NCBI GenBank assembly: GCA_023432565.1
Contig: JAEYUL010000209.1
Span: forward strand, 1-14,779
Length of the DNA: 14,779 nucleotides
Direction: 5' to 3'
DNA from: Actinomycetes bacterium
Lineage (GTDB): Bacteria > Actinomycetota > Actinomycetes > Actinomycetales > Cellulomonadaceae
Shown here piece after piece: positions 6,872 to 14,330 of the stretch. Both the position numbers and the translations under genes were made by a program. Under the pieces are notes generated by a model. It ran no database searches and was not told the DNA's origin. It saw only the letters and a list, made by a program, of their open reading frames with translations. Within the stretch, counting starts at the first letter, position 1. The number at the start of each line of letters is the position of its first letter.

Positions 6872-9800
6872 ACGAGCAACCCGTCCGCCGCCGCGTCCTC
6901 GACCAGTTCGCTCCCCGTCCAGACGAATCGGGTCGACGTGACCGCCGCGTCGTCGTCACCGGCCGCCAGGGCGTGGATGGCGATGCCGTCCACCTGCGGG
7001 TAGGCGCACCACTCGTGGTCCGACGTCAGCACCAGGTCGAGGTCCAGGTCACGCAGCAGCCCGAGCACCTGGCCGCGGTTGGTCGTGTCGATCCCCACAA
7101 ACACCTCGTCCAGCAGGATCAGCCGGGGTGCGCCGGGGGTGGCCTCGTAGTGCGCCGCCAGCGCCGCGAACAGCGGCAGGTGCAGAGCGATGGCCTTCTC
7201 GCCCCCCGACAGCGCACTGTGCACACGCCGAGTGAGCGTCCTCCAGCCGGACGCGTCGTTGCGCGTCATCTGCACGCGGAACTGGTGCCACTGCGTGTAG
7301 TCGAAGACGCGGGCGAGCTGCTGCGCCCAGGGCAGGTTGTCGTCGCTCGCGCGCGCCCGGCTGATGCGCTCGTCGAGGAACGTCTCGAGCGCCCGGTCGT
7401 CGTCTTCGGTCAGCCGCGCCGGATTCGTCAGGAGCAGGTCGCGTGCGCGCCGCAGCACGCTGCCCTCGTCGTCGCGCACCTCCCACTGCAGTCTCACCTG
7501 GACCTCTGACGCGGTACGGACGGCAGCCAGGCGCCGGTTCATACCCCTCACCAGCTCGTCGGCGTCGCGGATGCGCTCCGACAGGTGCCGACGCGTCGCA
7601 CCGGTGAGCACGCGCCGGAAGAGCGCGCGCTCGCCGTCGGTGATCTCGCCGGCCATCCGTGTGCGCTCGGCAGCGAGTGATGTGCGCAGGACTGCCACGG
7701 ATGTGCGACGGCCGCCGTGGACGGCGACCAGCACCACGGTGTCCTCTGCGTCGACCAGCTCGAGCTGGGCACGATCGGCAAGGGTCGGTGCGACGTCGTG
7801 GCGGCGTTCGGTCACCCGCGCGGTAGCCGCGGCGACGGTCTCGATGTGCGCATTCGTGAGACGCAGGATCGCACGGGCAGTCTCGAGATCCCCCTTGACC
7901 GTGCCTTCGTCGTTGCGTGGGATGGGCGCCAGGTGGAGGCCGGCGTCCTCGGTGAGGGTGGTACGCGTCATTCGGGTCAGCGCCTCACGTGCGCTCTCGC
8001 GCTCCACCTGCGCGGCCGCGTGCCGGTCCGTCGCGGTTGCCAACATCGCCTCCAGGCGAGCGACCTGCTTACCCGCATCGTCCAGCGCGGCAGCCAGGCC
8101 TCGGGCGCGCGTGTCGGCCGCTGTGATGTCACGGCTGAGCTCCGTCAACCGGTTCGAGATCCGCCGCAGCTCGTCACCGAGGGTCGCGTCGAGCTCGGCC
8201 ACCTGCCGTTCAAGCCCGTGTGCTGCAGCCTCGTCCGTGGCCGCCCGAGTCGTACGTTCTGCGAGCCGCTCAGCCGCGGCGCGCGCCCGGTCCGCGTCGC
8301 GCTGGACCGCCTCGACCGAGCTGACGTAGGCCCGCACGCTCACGCCGGCCCGGTCCGTGTCGTCACCGAGCGTGCGCAGGGCGTCGAGCAGCTCCGTCAG
8401 CGCTGACCTGTCGGTCGGCACCCCGGCACGGGTGGCGGAGGTCTCCACCGCGGCCCAGCGCTCGACGACCAGACGCTCGGCCGATTGCCGCTCAGCCATC
8501 GCGACGCCGAGGTCGTGCTCCCGCATCGCCGCCTGCGTGCGGGCGGTCGTCACCGCAGCCGCTGACCGATGCACGGAGGTATCGGACGGAAGGGCCGCGA
8601 CCTCCGCATCCGCTGCCCGTTGCCGGGCGTCGAGCTGCGCATCGTCCTGCTCCAGCCCGCGCAGCAGCTCAGCGAGCGCTGCGAGGCGCGTCTCGAGCTC
8701 GGCGATGCGCGCGCGCCGGTGTCGTTCGCGCGCGGACGCGCCGATGTACTGCGCCTCGGGCTTCGCCCACCGACCGTGCATCGGACCGAGTCGCCACCGC
8801 CCGTCGACCGTCACCCAGATGTCGCCCTCGACGGGGACCGCCGGTGTGCCCGCTGGGTTTACCTCGACCACCGGCACGCCGGCAAGGATCCGCGCCACGA
8901 CGTCCGCCGCCACGTCGCCCTGCTCGGTGTCCGGCCGTAGGACGTCGAGCAGGGACACGTGTCCGTGGCGAGCCCCGGGCGAGCCCTCGGTGGTCGCACC
9001 ATCCACAGCCCGGGTCGCGTCCGCCAACAGCACGTCGTGCCCGTCGAGCGTCACCACGCCGTTCGGCTGGACCCAGGCATCGAGCAGGCCTCCCGCCTCG
9101 AGTGCGGCCTCGAGGCCCGCGAGCGCGACCAGGTCGGTGTCGGGGTGCACGTCGACGAGCCGCCACAGCGGGGCTCCGGTCACGGGCGGGGCGTCCCGCC
9201 AGGCGGCACGGACCGGCTCGACGGCGGTGGCATCGGCCAGTGCGTCGCGCGCGGCCGTGGCCTCGCACTGCTCCGCACGCATCTCGTCCCGGCGCTGGTC
9301 GAGGTGTGCGCGGCGGCGAGCCACGTCCTCGACCACCAGCCTCCGGGCTGCGTCGGCCAGCGTCCGCAGATCAGCCGGCAGGTCCTCGTGCCGGGCACCC
9401 GGCGCCGCGTCGCCGGACGCCACGTCCCCCGCCGACGCCGCCTCCGCGACGCGGTCAAGGGCTCGGTCGACGTCCTCGTGGTCGAGGGCGAGCACGACGA
9501 GCGACTCGGCCCACCCGCGCACCGACGCGGCGTGCGCGACAACCGCCGCGGCCAGGCCGTCGGTCGCGTCCGCGAGTGCGGCGCGCGCGGTGTCGGCGCG
9601 GGTGGCCGCGTCATCCACCAGCCGTTCGGCCCGGCCGCGCTCGTCGACGGCCGCCTCGTGCCCGCCGACGAGCCGTAGCACCTCGTCGACCTGCGCACGT
9701 CGGCTCGCCGCCCGTGCCCAGACGTCGCCGAGCGTGGTGCCCACGGACGCAGCCCAGTCGGCCGTCGACCCGCACGCAGTCGCCCCGTCGGGGTCGAGCC

Positions 9801-11058
9801 CTTCGGACGCCTGCGCTGCGTCCTCACCCAGGCGCGGCGGCGCCGCGAGGTCGGCGCCGGCCGCGAGCACCAGCAGGCGGTCGGCACGCGTGAACACGTC
9901 TCGGACAGCGTTGCCGACGGTCACCCGCTGTACCTCGGCCTCGTCGAGCGAGCGGTCGGCATCGGCCCGGGCGTTCGAGGCGTCATGTGTCGCGCTCTCG
10001 AGGTCGTCCCGGGATCGGTCGGCGATCCCGCGGGCGTCCGCGGCGCGCCCGCGCAGGTCGTCGAGGGCGCGTCCGTCCCGATACACGTCGGAGCGCTCAA
10101 GCGTCTCCCGCGCCTGGCGGAGCTCGTCGCGGTGCCGCGCGGCGGACTCAGCGGCGGTACGCGCCTCCGCCTCGGCGGTCCGCGCGGCGTCGAGCCGCGT
10201 CTCCCCGTGCCGGACGTCGCCCGACGCCTTCTCCAGGGCCGACGTCGCCTGCGTGAGCGCAGTCGCACGGTCCCGCAGCACCACGTGCGCGTACCGGCGC
10301 GCAGCCGTCGCGAGCGACTGGGCCGCTTGCTCCTGCCGGGCGAGTGTCGCGAGCTGGGCACGCTGCTGGTCGAGGCGTTCGAACCCCTCGGCGAGCTCAG
10401 CGATCTGCATCTCGTCGACCGGAGGCAGCGCGCTGGACAGGACAGAGGACAACGTCTCGGGGTCCAGGTGCTCCGACAGCTTGGGCCGGCGCAGTTGCAG
10501 CAGCGCCTCGACGAGCGTCGCGTACCGGTCGGCCGACATGCCGGGGAACAGCCGCTCCCGCACGGCGGCGCGGTACTCCTCGGCCTTGGCGTGGACGCGG
10601 CCGCGGCCGTCGAGCGAGGCCGTCAAGGCCGCGACGGTGAGCGGGGCGTCGGTGGTGTCGAGCAGCCGCAGATCGTCCCCGACGCGCGCGTTCGTGGTGA
10701 AGTACGTCGAGTCGACGCGCGTGCTCTCCTTGGTCGCGGCGAGCCGCGCACCGATGGTGAACCGCTCCCCGTCGTCGTCCTGCATCTCCAGCCAGACGAA
10801 CCCCACCCGTGTGCGCCCGGTGGCGCCCTCACCCATGAGGTTCCAGTGCATCGTCCGGGACGTGGTGCCGAACGTCGACAGGCGCGACGGCTGCGTGCTG
10901 GCGTCCAGCAGGAACGGCAGCAGCAGTTCCAGGGCCTTGGACTTCCCGGAGCCGTTGGGCCCCCGCAGCAGCAGCCGTCCGTTCTCGAAGGTGAAGACCT
11001 CGTCGTAGTAGCGCCAGATGTTGCAGATGCCCGCACGGGCGGGACGCCATCGGTTCAC
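6868..11058 (-). CDS. jetC: JetC, SMC/SbcC-like ATPase of type III Wadjet (TIGR02680)
   Basis: 1396 aa, typical for this giant family. The start is GTG 11058 (protein NRWRPARAGICNIW...), preceded by GGAGGT and overlapping the jetB stop as GTGA; a start at 11157 would overlap jetB by over 100 bp. Order: N-terminal ATPase lobe with Walker A GPNGSGKS (residues 33-40); a long Ala/Arg/Glu-rich coiled coil; a globular hinge (about 628-773, from PLWRLVDVHPD to PEAQYIGASARER); a returning coiled coil; and a C-terminal lobe with signature SALSGGEK (Ser1284) and Walker B LILLDEVF (Asp1317, Glu1318), then VGIDTTNRG. This is the MukB-like SMC layout. All ATPase residues are present, so it should be active. 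Inferred role: ATP-driven DNA loop extrusion with JetA and JetB, used to sense small circular DNA such as plasmids. The 4.2-kb gene carries no frameshift. Confidence 0.95.
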   Translation of the reverse strand: MNRWRPARAGICNIWRYYDEVFTFENGRLLLRGPNGSGKSKALELLLPFLLDASTQPSRLSTFGTTSRTMHWNLMGEGATGRTRVGFVWLEMQDDDGERFTIGARLAATKESTRVDSTYFTTNARVGDDLRLLDTTDAPLTVAALTASLDGRGRVHAKAEEYRAAVRERLFPGMSADRYATLVEALLQLRRPKLSEHLDPETLSSVLSSALPPVDEMQIAELAEGFERLDQQRAQLATLARQEQAAQSLATAARRYAHVVLRDRATALTQATSALEKASGDVRHGETRLDAARTAEAEARTAAESAARHRDELRQARETLERSDVYRDGRALDDLRGRAADARGIADRSRDDLESATHDASNARADADRSLDEAEVQRVTVGNAVRDVFTRADRLLVLAAGADLAAPPRLGEDAAQASEGLDPDGATACGSTADWAASVGTTLGDVWARAASRRAQVDEVLRLVGGHEAAVDERGRAERLVDDAATRADTARAALADATDGLAAAVVAHAASVRGWAESLVVLALDHEDVDRALDRVAEAASAGDVASGDAAPGARHEDLPADLRTLADAARRLVVEDVARRRAHLDQRRDEMRAEQCEATAARDALADATAVEPVRAAWRDAPPVTGAPLWRLVDVHPDTDLVALAGLEAALEAGGLLDAWVQPNGVVTLDGHDVLLADATRAVDGATTEGSPGARHGHVSLLDVLRPDTEQGDVAADVVARILAGVPVVEVNPAGTPAVPVEGDIWVTVDGRWRLGPMHGRWAKPEAQYIGASARERHRRARIAELETRLAALAELLRGLEQDDAQLDARQRAADAEVAALPSDTSVHRSAAAVTTARTQAAMREHDLGVAMAERQSAERLVVERWAAVETSATRAGVPTDRSALTELLDALRTLGDDTDRAGVSVRAYVSSVEAVQRDADRARAAAERLAERTTRAATDEAAAHGLERQVAELDATLGDELRRISNRLTELSRDITAADTRARGLAAALDDAGKQVARLEAMLATATDRHAAAQVERESAREALTRMTRTTLTEDAGLHLAPIPRNDEGTVKGDLETARAILRLTNAHIETVAAATARVTERRHDVAPTLADRAQLELVDAEDTVVLVAVHGGRRTSVAVLRTSLAAERTRMAGEITDGERALFRRVLTGATRRHLSERIRDADELVRGMNRRLAAVRTASEVQVRLQWEVRDDEGSVLRRARDLLLTNPARLTEDDDRALETFLDERISRARASDDNLPWAQQLARVFDYTQWHQFRVQMTRNDASGWRTLTRRVHSALSGGEKAIALHLPLFAALAAHYEATPGAPRLILLDEVFVGIDTTNRGQVLGLLRDLDLDLVLTSDHEWCAYPQVDGIAIHALAAGDDDAAVTSTRFVWTGSELVEDAAADGLLV

Positions 11059-12398
11059 GGTCCGACCTCCGACCCGGCCATGGCCAGCAGCGTGTCCTGG
11101 GTACCCCGGTCCGTGGCGTCGTCCGACCCCCGATGGCGTTGCCGTCCTCGGCTCCACCTCACGTCCCGGTAACGGGCCGCGGCGGGACGGACGTGCACGG
11201 TGTCGAGGTCGTGCAGCACCAGCTGGTGGCCGGCCATGAGCTCGAGCGCCTCCGCGACGAGCCGCGACGCGCCGCCGTCGTCGCGGTAGGTCCGGGCCCA
11301 GTTGGGCGTCTCCTCGAGCAGAACCCCCACGTGCTCGACCACCTCGTCGCGTGTGACGCCGGCGTCACCGCGGGAGAGCAGGAGGGTGAGGATGTGCAGA
11401 CCGGCGGCGGACGCGGCGCCGTCGCCCGGGAACACGTCCGGACCGGACACGCGGTCGGGGTCGACCAGCAGGTACCCCTCGGCGCGCTCCTCGAGGACGA
11501 AGCCCGCGGTCTGCGCGGCCTGCCGCACGACGTCGCGACCCGTGATCGATGCCGCGTAGGCCCGCTGTGCGGCCGTCATGTCGGCCACGTGCACGGCCGC
11601 ATCGTCGAACAGCGACCGCAACAGGGAATGGCGTGCCCACCTGTTGCGCTGCGCTGAGGTCGGGCGCGCGGGATCACCGTCGATCGAGTCCTCGTCATGC
11701 GCCGCGCGCCGGTGGTCGACGCCGTAGTGCGGCTCGTTCGTCATGGCCTCGATGGCGTCCGCGGTGCTCGGCAACGTGTCGCCGACGACGAACGACGGCC
11801 CGGGGGCGGCTGCGACCAGGTGGTGCAGGGCCTGCGGGTCGACCCGGTACAGGACAGCCGTCGTGGCGTCGTCGGCGAACCCGAGGGTCTGACCATCGAC
11901 CGCAACCAGCGCCCGCAGGTCCTCGAGGACGACCACCGCGTCGACGAACGCGCGGCGGTGCTCCTTGCGGTCCGTCCGGAACGCCGGCAGCGCCTCGTCC
12001 GTCGCGCACGCGTGGGCGACACGGTCGGCGAGCTCGCCGATGGTCACCATGCGGGCGTCGAGCACCTCGGCCGCGGCGACGCACAGCAGCACGTATCGCA
12101 GGCGGTCGAAGGGGGCGGCGGACGCGCGCCGCCGACGCAGCGGCCGCAGGTCACCGGCCGCAGTCGGGTGGCCGGGGACCTTCACGAGCCGCACGTACCC
12201 CTGCTCGGCACGCATGTGCACGTCCCATCCCAGGTAGTGGTCGAACCATCGGGTCACGGCCGTGCGGCGGCGCCGCACGAGCTCGAAGAGTGCAGGCTGA
12301 GCGTCCTGGGTCAGCCACGGGGTCCGCAGCAGGCCGCGGACCGCCTGACCCACCTCTTCGCGCTCCCGAGTGGCGAGCTGGTTCTGCAGCGTGCTCAC
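11055..12398 (-). CDS. jetB: JetB, KITE-type subunit of type III Wadjet (TIGR02678, DUF2398)
   Basis: 447 aa starting at GTG 12398 (protein STLQNQLATREREEV). The start overlaps the jetA stop as GTGA, with a G-rich site (GGGGGTGG) just upstream; its own stop overlaps the jetC start in the same way. Recognisable family segments are RRRTAVTRWFDHYLGWDV with a following Arg/Tyr-rich strand (about 43-75), FDRLRYVLLCVAAAEVLD (about 98-115), EGYLLVDPDRVSGPDVFP in the second half and a C-terminal winged-helix-like stretch ending near RYRDVRW. No catalytic motif is expected. By analogy with MukE and type I JetB it should be the winged-helix KITE partner that bridges the JetA kleisin and the JetC heads and contacts DNA. 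The family assignment rests on these segments and on operon position. Confidence 0.92.
   Translation of the reverse strand: MSTLQNQLATREREEVGQAVRGLLRTPWLTQDAQPALFELVRRRRTAVTRWFDHYLGWDVHMRAEQGYVRLVKVPGHPTAAGDLRPLRRRRASAAPFDRLRYVLLCVAAAEVLDARMVTIGELADRVAHACATDEALPAFRTDRKEHRRAFVDAVVVLEDLRALVAVDGQTLGFADDATTAVLYRVDPQALHHLVAAAPGPSFVVGDTLPSTADAIEAMTNEPHYGVDHRRAAHDEDSIDGDPARPTSAQRNRWARHSLLRSLFDDAAVHVADMTAAQRAYAASITGRDVVRQAAQTAGFVLEERAEGYLLVDPDRVSGPDVFPGDGAASAAGLHILTLLLSRGDAGVTRDEVVEHVGVLLEETPNWARTYRDDGGASRLVAEALELMAGHQLVLHDLDTVHVRPAAARYRDVRWSRGRQRHRGSDDATDRGTQDTLLAMAGSEVGP
11065..11070 (-). promoter_or_regulatory. Ribosome binding site of jetC inside the jetB coding end
   Basis: Minus-strand GGAGGT, 6 bases before GTG 11058. 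It decides the jetC start and shows that jetC has its own strong initiation signal in addition to coupling through the GTGA overlap. Confidence 0.8.
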
Positions 12399-13960
12399 GT
12401 CGCCACCCCCGCGAGCTCGGGCGAACGCGACATCGTGATCATCACCTCGTAGTCCGGGCAGCCCAGAGCGCCGGTGGTCGTGCGCAGAACCGTGCGGCTG
12501 CCGTCCGTCGGCGGGCGCAGGACGGCCTCGACGCGCCCGTCGGACGTCGAGGCACGCAGCGCACCGCCGACCGGCGTGGCAGACACGGCCCGGCCCAGCA
12601 GGTCGAGGAATGCGGTGAACGGAGCCGTGTCGAGGGTGCCGATGTGCGACAGCCGCACGGGGGTGTCCGTGCCGATCTCCCGCAACGCGGCCTCGGTCGC
12701 CGCGCGCTCGGCCCGCGCACGCTCGGCACGTTCCATGCGCACGGCCGCGACGTCACGCACCCGCGCCGGGCGCGCGTGCTTTTCCGTCATCCCGCTCTCG
12801 CGCAGCAGCGCCGACACGGGCACCGGATCGGCGTCCGCCCAGGACGCAGCCCGCGGGACGACGTCCGGGTCCTCGTGCCCGAGGTGCGCGTGCCGGGCGG
12901 AGTGCAGGCCGAACGACGCACGAGCCAGCCGATGCAGGTCCGCGTCGGTCGGCGCGGACGCGAACAGGCGCGCCAGGGTTCGCAGGTCCGCCTGGATGCT
13001 CGAGGGTCGACGCCGTGCGGCCCGCATCCGGTCGACGACCTGCAGAAGGCTGACGATGGCACGCCGGGCCGTCGCACTCAGGAGGTGCGCCCGCGGCGCG
13101 CCGGACGTCGGGGCGAACCACGACTCGAGCCCCGACCACCGGCCCCGCGCGTGATCGAGCCACCGTGCGTCGCGCTCGGCGGCCTCCGGGTGCGGTGGCA
13201 GCTCAGCGCCCCGCAGCGCCGCCGCGTGGACCCGGTCGACCCCGACCTCCCGCAGACGTTCCACCGCGCGGCGGATGCGTTCGGCGCGCTCGTCCAGGCG
13301 GGTGACGTACTCGTCGAGGTACCGCACCGTCGCCTCCTTGACCTCGACGAATACCCCTTCGTCGACGTCGTCCGAGCGCAGGAGGCGCTGCAGGTCGCCG
13401 TTGAACTGCCGGATGCCCGCGCGCATCGCGTCGAGGTGGCCGTCGAGCTCCTGCAACGTCGTGAAGGCGCGCCGCTCGTTGGCCGAGGAGGGCGTTGCGG
13501 GCGTCGTCGAGAGGTCGAGCGTGACCCCGATCTCGACGAGCCGGCCGAGGGTCTCCGCGATGGCCTCCAGCACCGCGGTCTGGAGCGCACCAGCCGCCTC
13601 CAGCGTCGCGACCGCCGCCGCGTGGGCGGCGAGCGCCCCCTCGCCATGGCGTGTCAGGGCGTACTGCAGGTTGCGCCGCTCGTACTCGTGCGCCGTGCGG
13701 TACTGCTCCGCGTGGTTCTGCCCGGCGGCGACGAGCCGCCAGGCGCCCAGCTGGTCCAAAGCCTTCACGAGGTCGTCGTCCTCGACGCGGTCCTGCCACC
13801 CGACCGTGCGCAGGTAGGCGTGGACGTCGTCGAGTGCGAGCGACGTGACGAGGCGCTCGTTGGCCTCGCCGAACGCGTAGAGGAGTGCGGTGTAGAGGGG
13901 GGCGCGTTCGGTCGTGGTGAAGGCGAGGAGGTCGGCAGGCAGCGTCGAGGGGCGGGTCAC
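12395..13960 (-). CDS. jetA: JetA, kleisin-type subunit of type III Wadjet (TIGR02677, DUF2397)
   Basis: 521 aa, first gene of the jet operon. The start is GTG 13960 (protein TRPSTLPADLLAFTTTER), chosen because GGGAGGA lies 10 bases upstream and conserved sequence begins at once with APLYTALLYAFGEANERL and a winged-helix-like SLALDDVHAYLRTVGW. The frame stays open far upstream to 14758, but that stretch lacks family likeness and is antisense to the neighbouring gene. The middle is helical and charged (TVRYLDEYVTRLDERAERI), fitting a kleisin/MukF-like protein that dimerises and ties JetC heads together. Near the C-terminus are conserved-looking LRLSHIGTLDTAPFTAFLDL-type segments. It has no nuclease or ATPase motif. 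The role in the Wadjet complex is by family analogy. Confidence 0.92.
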   Translation of the reverse strand: MTRPSTLPADLLAFTTTERAPLYTALLYAFGEANERLVTSLALDDVHAYLRTVGWQDRVEDDDLVKALDQLGAWRLVAAGQNHAEQYRTAHEYERRNLQYALTRHGEGALAAHAAAVATLEAAGALQTAVLEAIAETLGRLVEIGVTLDLSTTPATPSSANERRAFTTLQELDGHLDAMRAGIRQFNGDLQRLLRSDDVDEGVFVEVKEATVRYLDEYVTRLDERAERIRRAVERLREVGVDRVHAAALRGAELPPHPEAAERDARWLDHARGRWSGLESWFAPTSGAPRAHLLSATARRAIVSLLQVVDRMRAARRRPSSIQADLRTLARLFASAPTDADLHRLARASFGLHSARHAHLGHEDPDVVPRAASWADADPVPVSALLRESGMTEKHARPARVRDVAAVRMERAERARAERAATEAALREIGTDTPVRLSHIGTLDTAPFTAFLDLLGRAVSATPVGGALRASTSDGRVEAVLRPPTDGSRTVLRTTTGALGCPDYEVMITMSRSPELAGVAT

Positions 13961-13961
13961 C

Positions 13962-13999
13962 GTCGTGCGCTCCTCCCGGTCGGGGCGTCGTCGCACGAC
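13962..13999 (-). repeat. 8-bp inverted repeat flanking the jetA ribosome binding site
   Basis: GTCGTGCG at 13962-13969 pairs perfectly with CGCACGAC at 13992-13999 across 22 bases that include the jetA Shine-Dalgarno sequence. It could be a leader hairpin exposing or hiding the site, or a DNA operator overlapping the promoter. In GC-rich DNA an 8-bp repeat may also be chance. Confidence 0.35.
13971..13977 (-). promoter_or_regulatory. Ribosome binding site of jetA
   Basis: Minus-strand GGGAGGA, 10 bases before GTG 13960. It sits in the loop between the arms of an inverted repeat (13962-13969 with 13992-13999). Confidence 0.7.
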
Positions 14000-14003
14000 C
14001 GTA
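13998..14003 (-). promoter_or_regulatory. Candidate -10 box of the jet operon
   Basis: Minus-strand TACGGT fits the actinobacterial TANNNT -10 pattern and lies about 38 bases before the jetA GTG. No clear -35 box is visible at the right distance, so this is a weak call. It overlaps the distal arm of the inverted repeat, a layout that would suit repression of the operon. Confidence 0.25.
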
Positions 14004-14303
14004 CAGGTGGGGTCCGACGACCGGTACGAGGCCGGCGGGTCGCGCGCTCGCCGCGGGCGAGAGATGTTCTTCGCCGGCTCGTATCGCCGCTCGATCGGCC
14101 GCCGCCTCGACGCTGAGTCCGCCCCGCGGCGGCCTACGCGGACCAGCGCATCCGTGATGGTCTCGAAGACGACCCTGTGCCCATCCGCCTCGACGTCGCG
14201 GCTGCGGCACGGCATGCCTTGCGGCGTTCGACAGTTCCGCGACGACGTCGGGGCCGTGGCTCGTCGCGGGGATGCTCCGGTCAAGCGGTCACTCGCGCAC
14301 CGT

Positions 14304-14321
14304 GATAGCAGAAGCGCTATC
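14304..14321. promoter_or_regulatory. Inverted repeat, candidate operator of the HTH-MNT gene
   Basis: GATAGC (14304-14309), six bases, then GCTATC (14316-14321): a perfect 6-6-6 dyad ending 9 bases before the ATG. Its right arm overlaps the candidate -10 box. It stands out as AT-containing in GC-rich surroundings. The natural inference is self-repression by the XRE-type DNA-binding domain of the gene it precedes. Confidence 0.6.
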
Positions 14322-14323
14322 GT
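14318..14323 (+). promoter_or_regulatory. Candidate -10 box for leaderless transcription of the HTH-MNT gene
   Basis: TATCGT fits TANNNT and ends 7 bases before the ATG at 14331, the spacing expected if transcription starts at the A of the start codon. No Shine-Dalgarno sequence precedes the ATG, which also fits a leaderless mRNA, common in actinobacteria. A -35 box is not clear. Confidence 0.5.
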
Positions 14324-14330
14324 CCGGTAC

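Larger units (their letters stand above)
13961..14330. other. Divergent intergenic region between jetA and the HTH-MNT gene
   Basis: 370 bp with no gene I can support. It must hold the promoters for the jet operon (leftward) and the HTH-MNT gene (rightward). Frames are open in both directions, but their translations are Arg-, Ser- and Pro-rich and resemble no known family. Apart from the signals listed separately I see nothing else in 14004-14303. An HTH protein encoded on one side makes joint control of both directions conceivable. Confidence 0.5.

Noticed and set aside
8357..11008. Plus-strand 883-codon open frame opposite jetC
   Set aside because: The product is mostly Ser, Arg and Ala, as expected from reading the complement of a GC-rich gene; jetC has clear SMC motifs on the other strand.
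11059..11157. Longer jetC start at 11157
   Set aside because: It would add about 33 unconserved residues and overlap jetB by 103 bp. GTG 11058 has GGAGGT at ideal spacing and makes the GTGA overlap used elsewhere in the operon.
11549..14116. Plus-strand 855-codon open frame opposite jetA and jetB
   Set aside because: Low-complexity Arg/Pro/Gly translation spanning two real genes and their junction; no ribosome site and no domain signal.
14068..14330. In-frame upstream extension of the HTH-MNT gene from an ATG near 14070, or a small minus-strand gene near 14210
   Set aside because: Neither translation resembles a known protein. The upstream ATG would place the dyad and -10 box inside the gene. 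Real HTH similarity starts at 14331.
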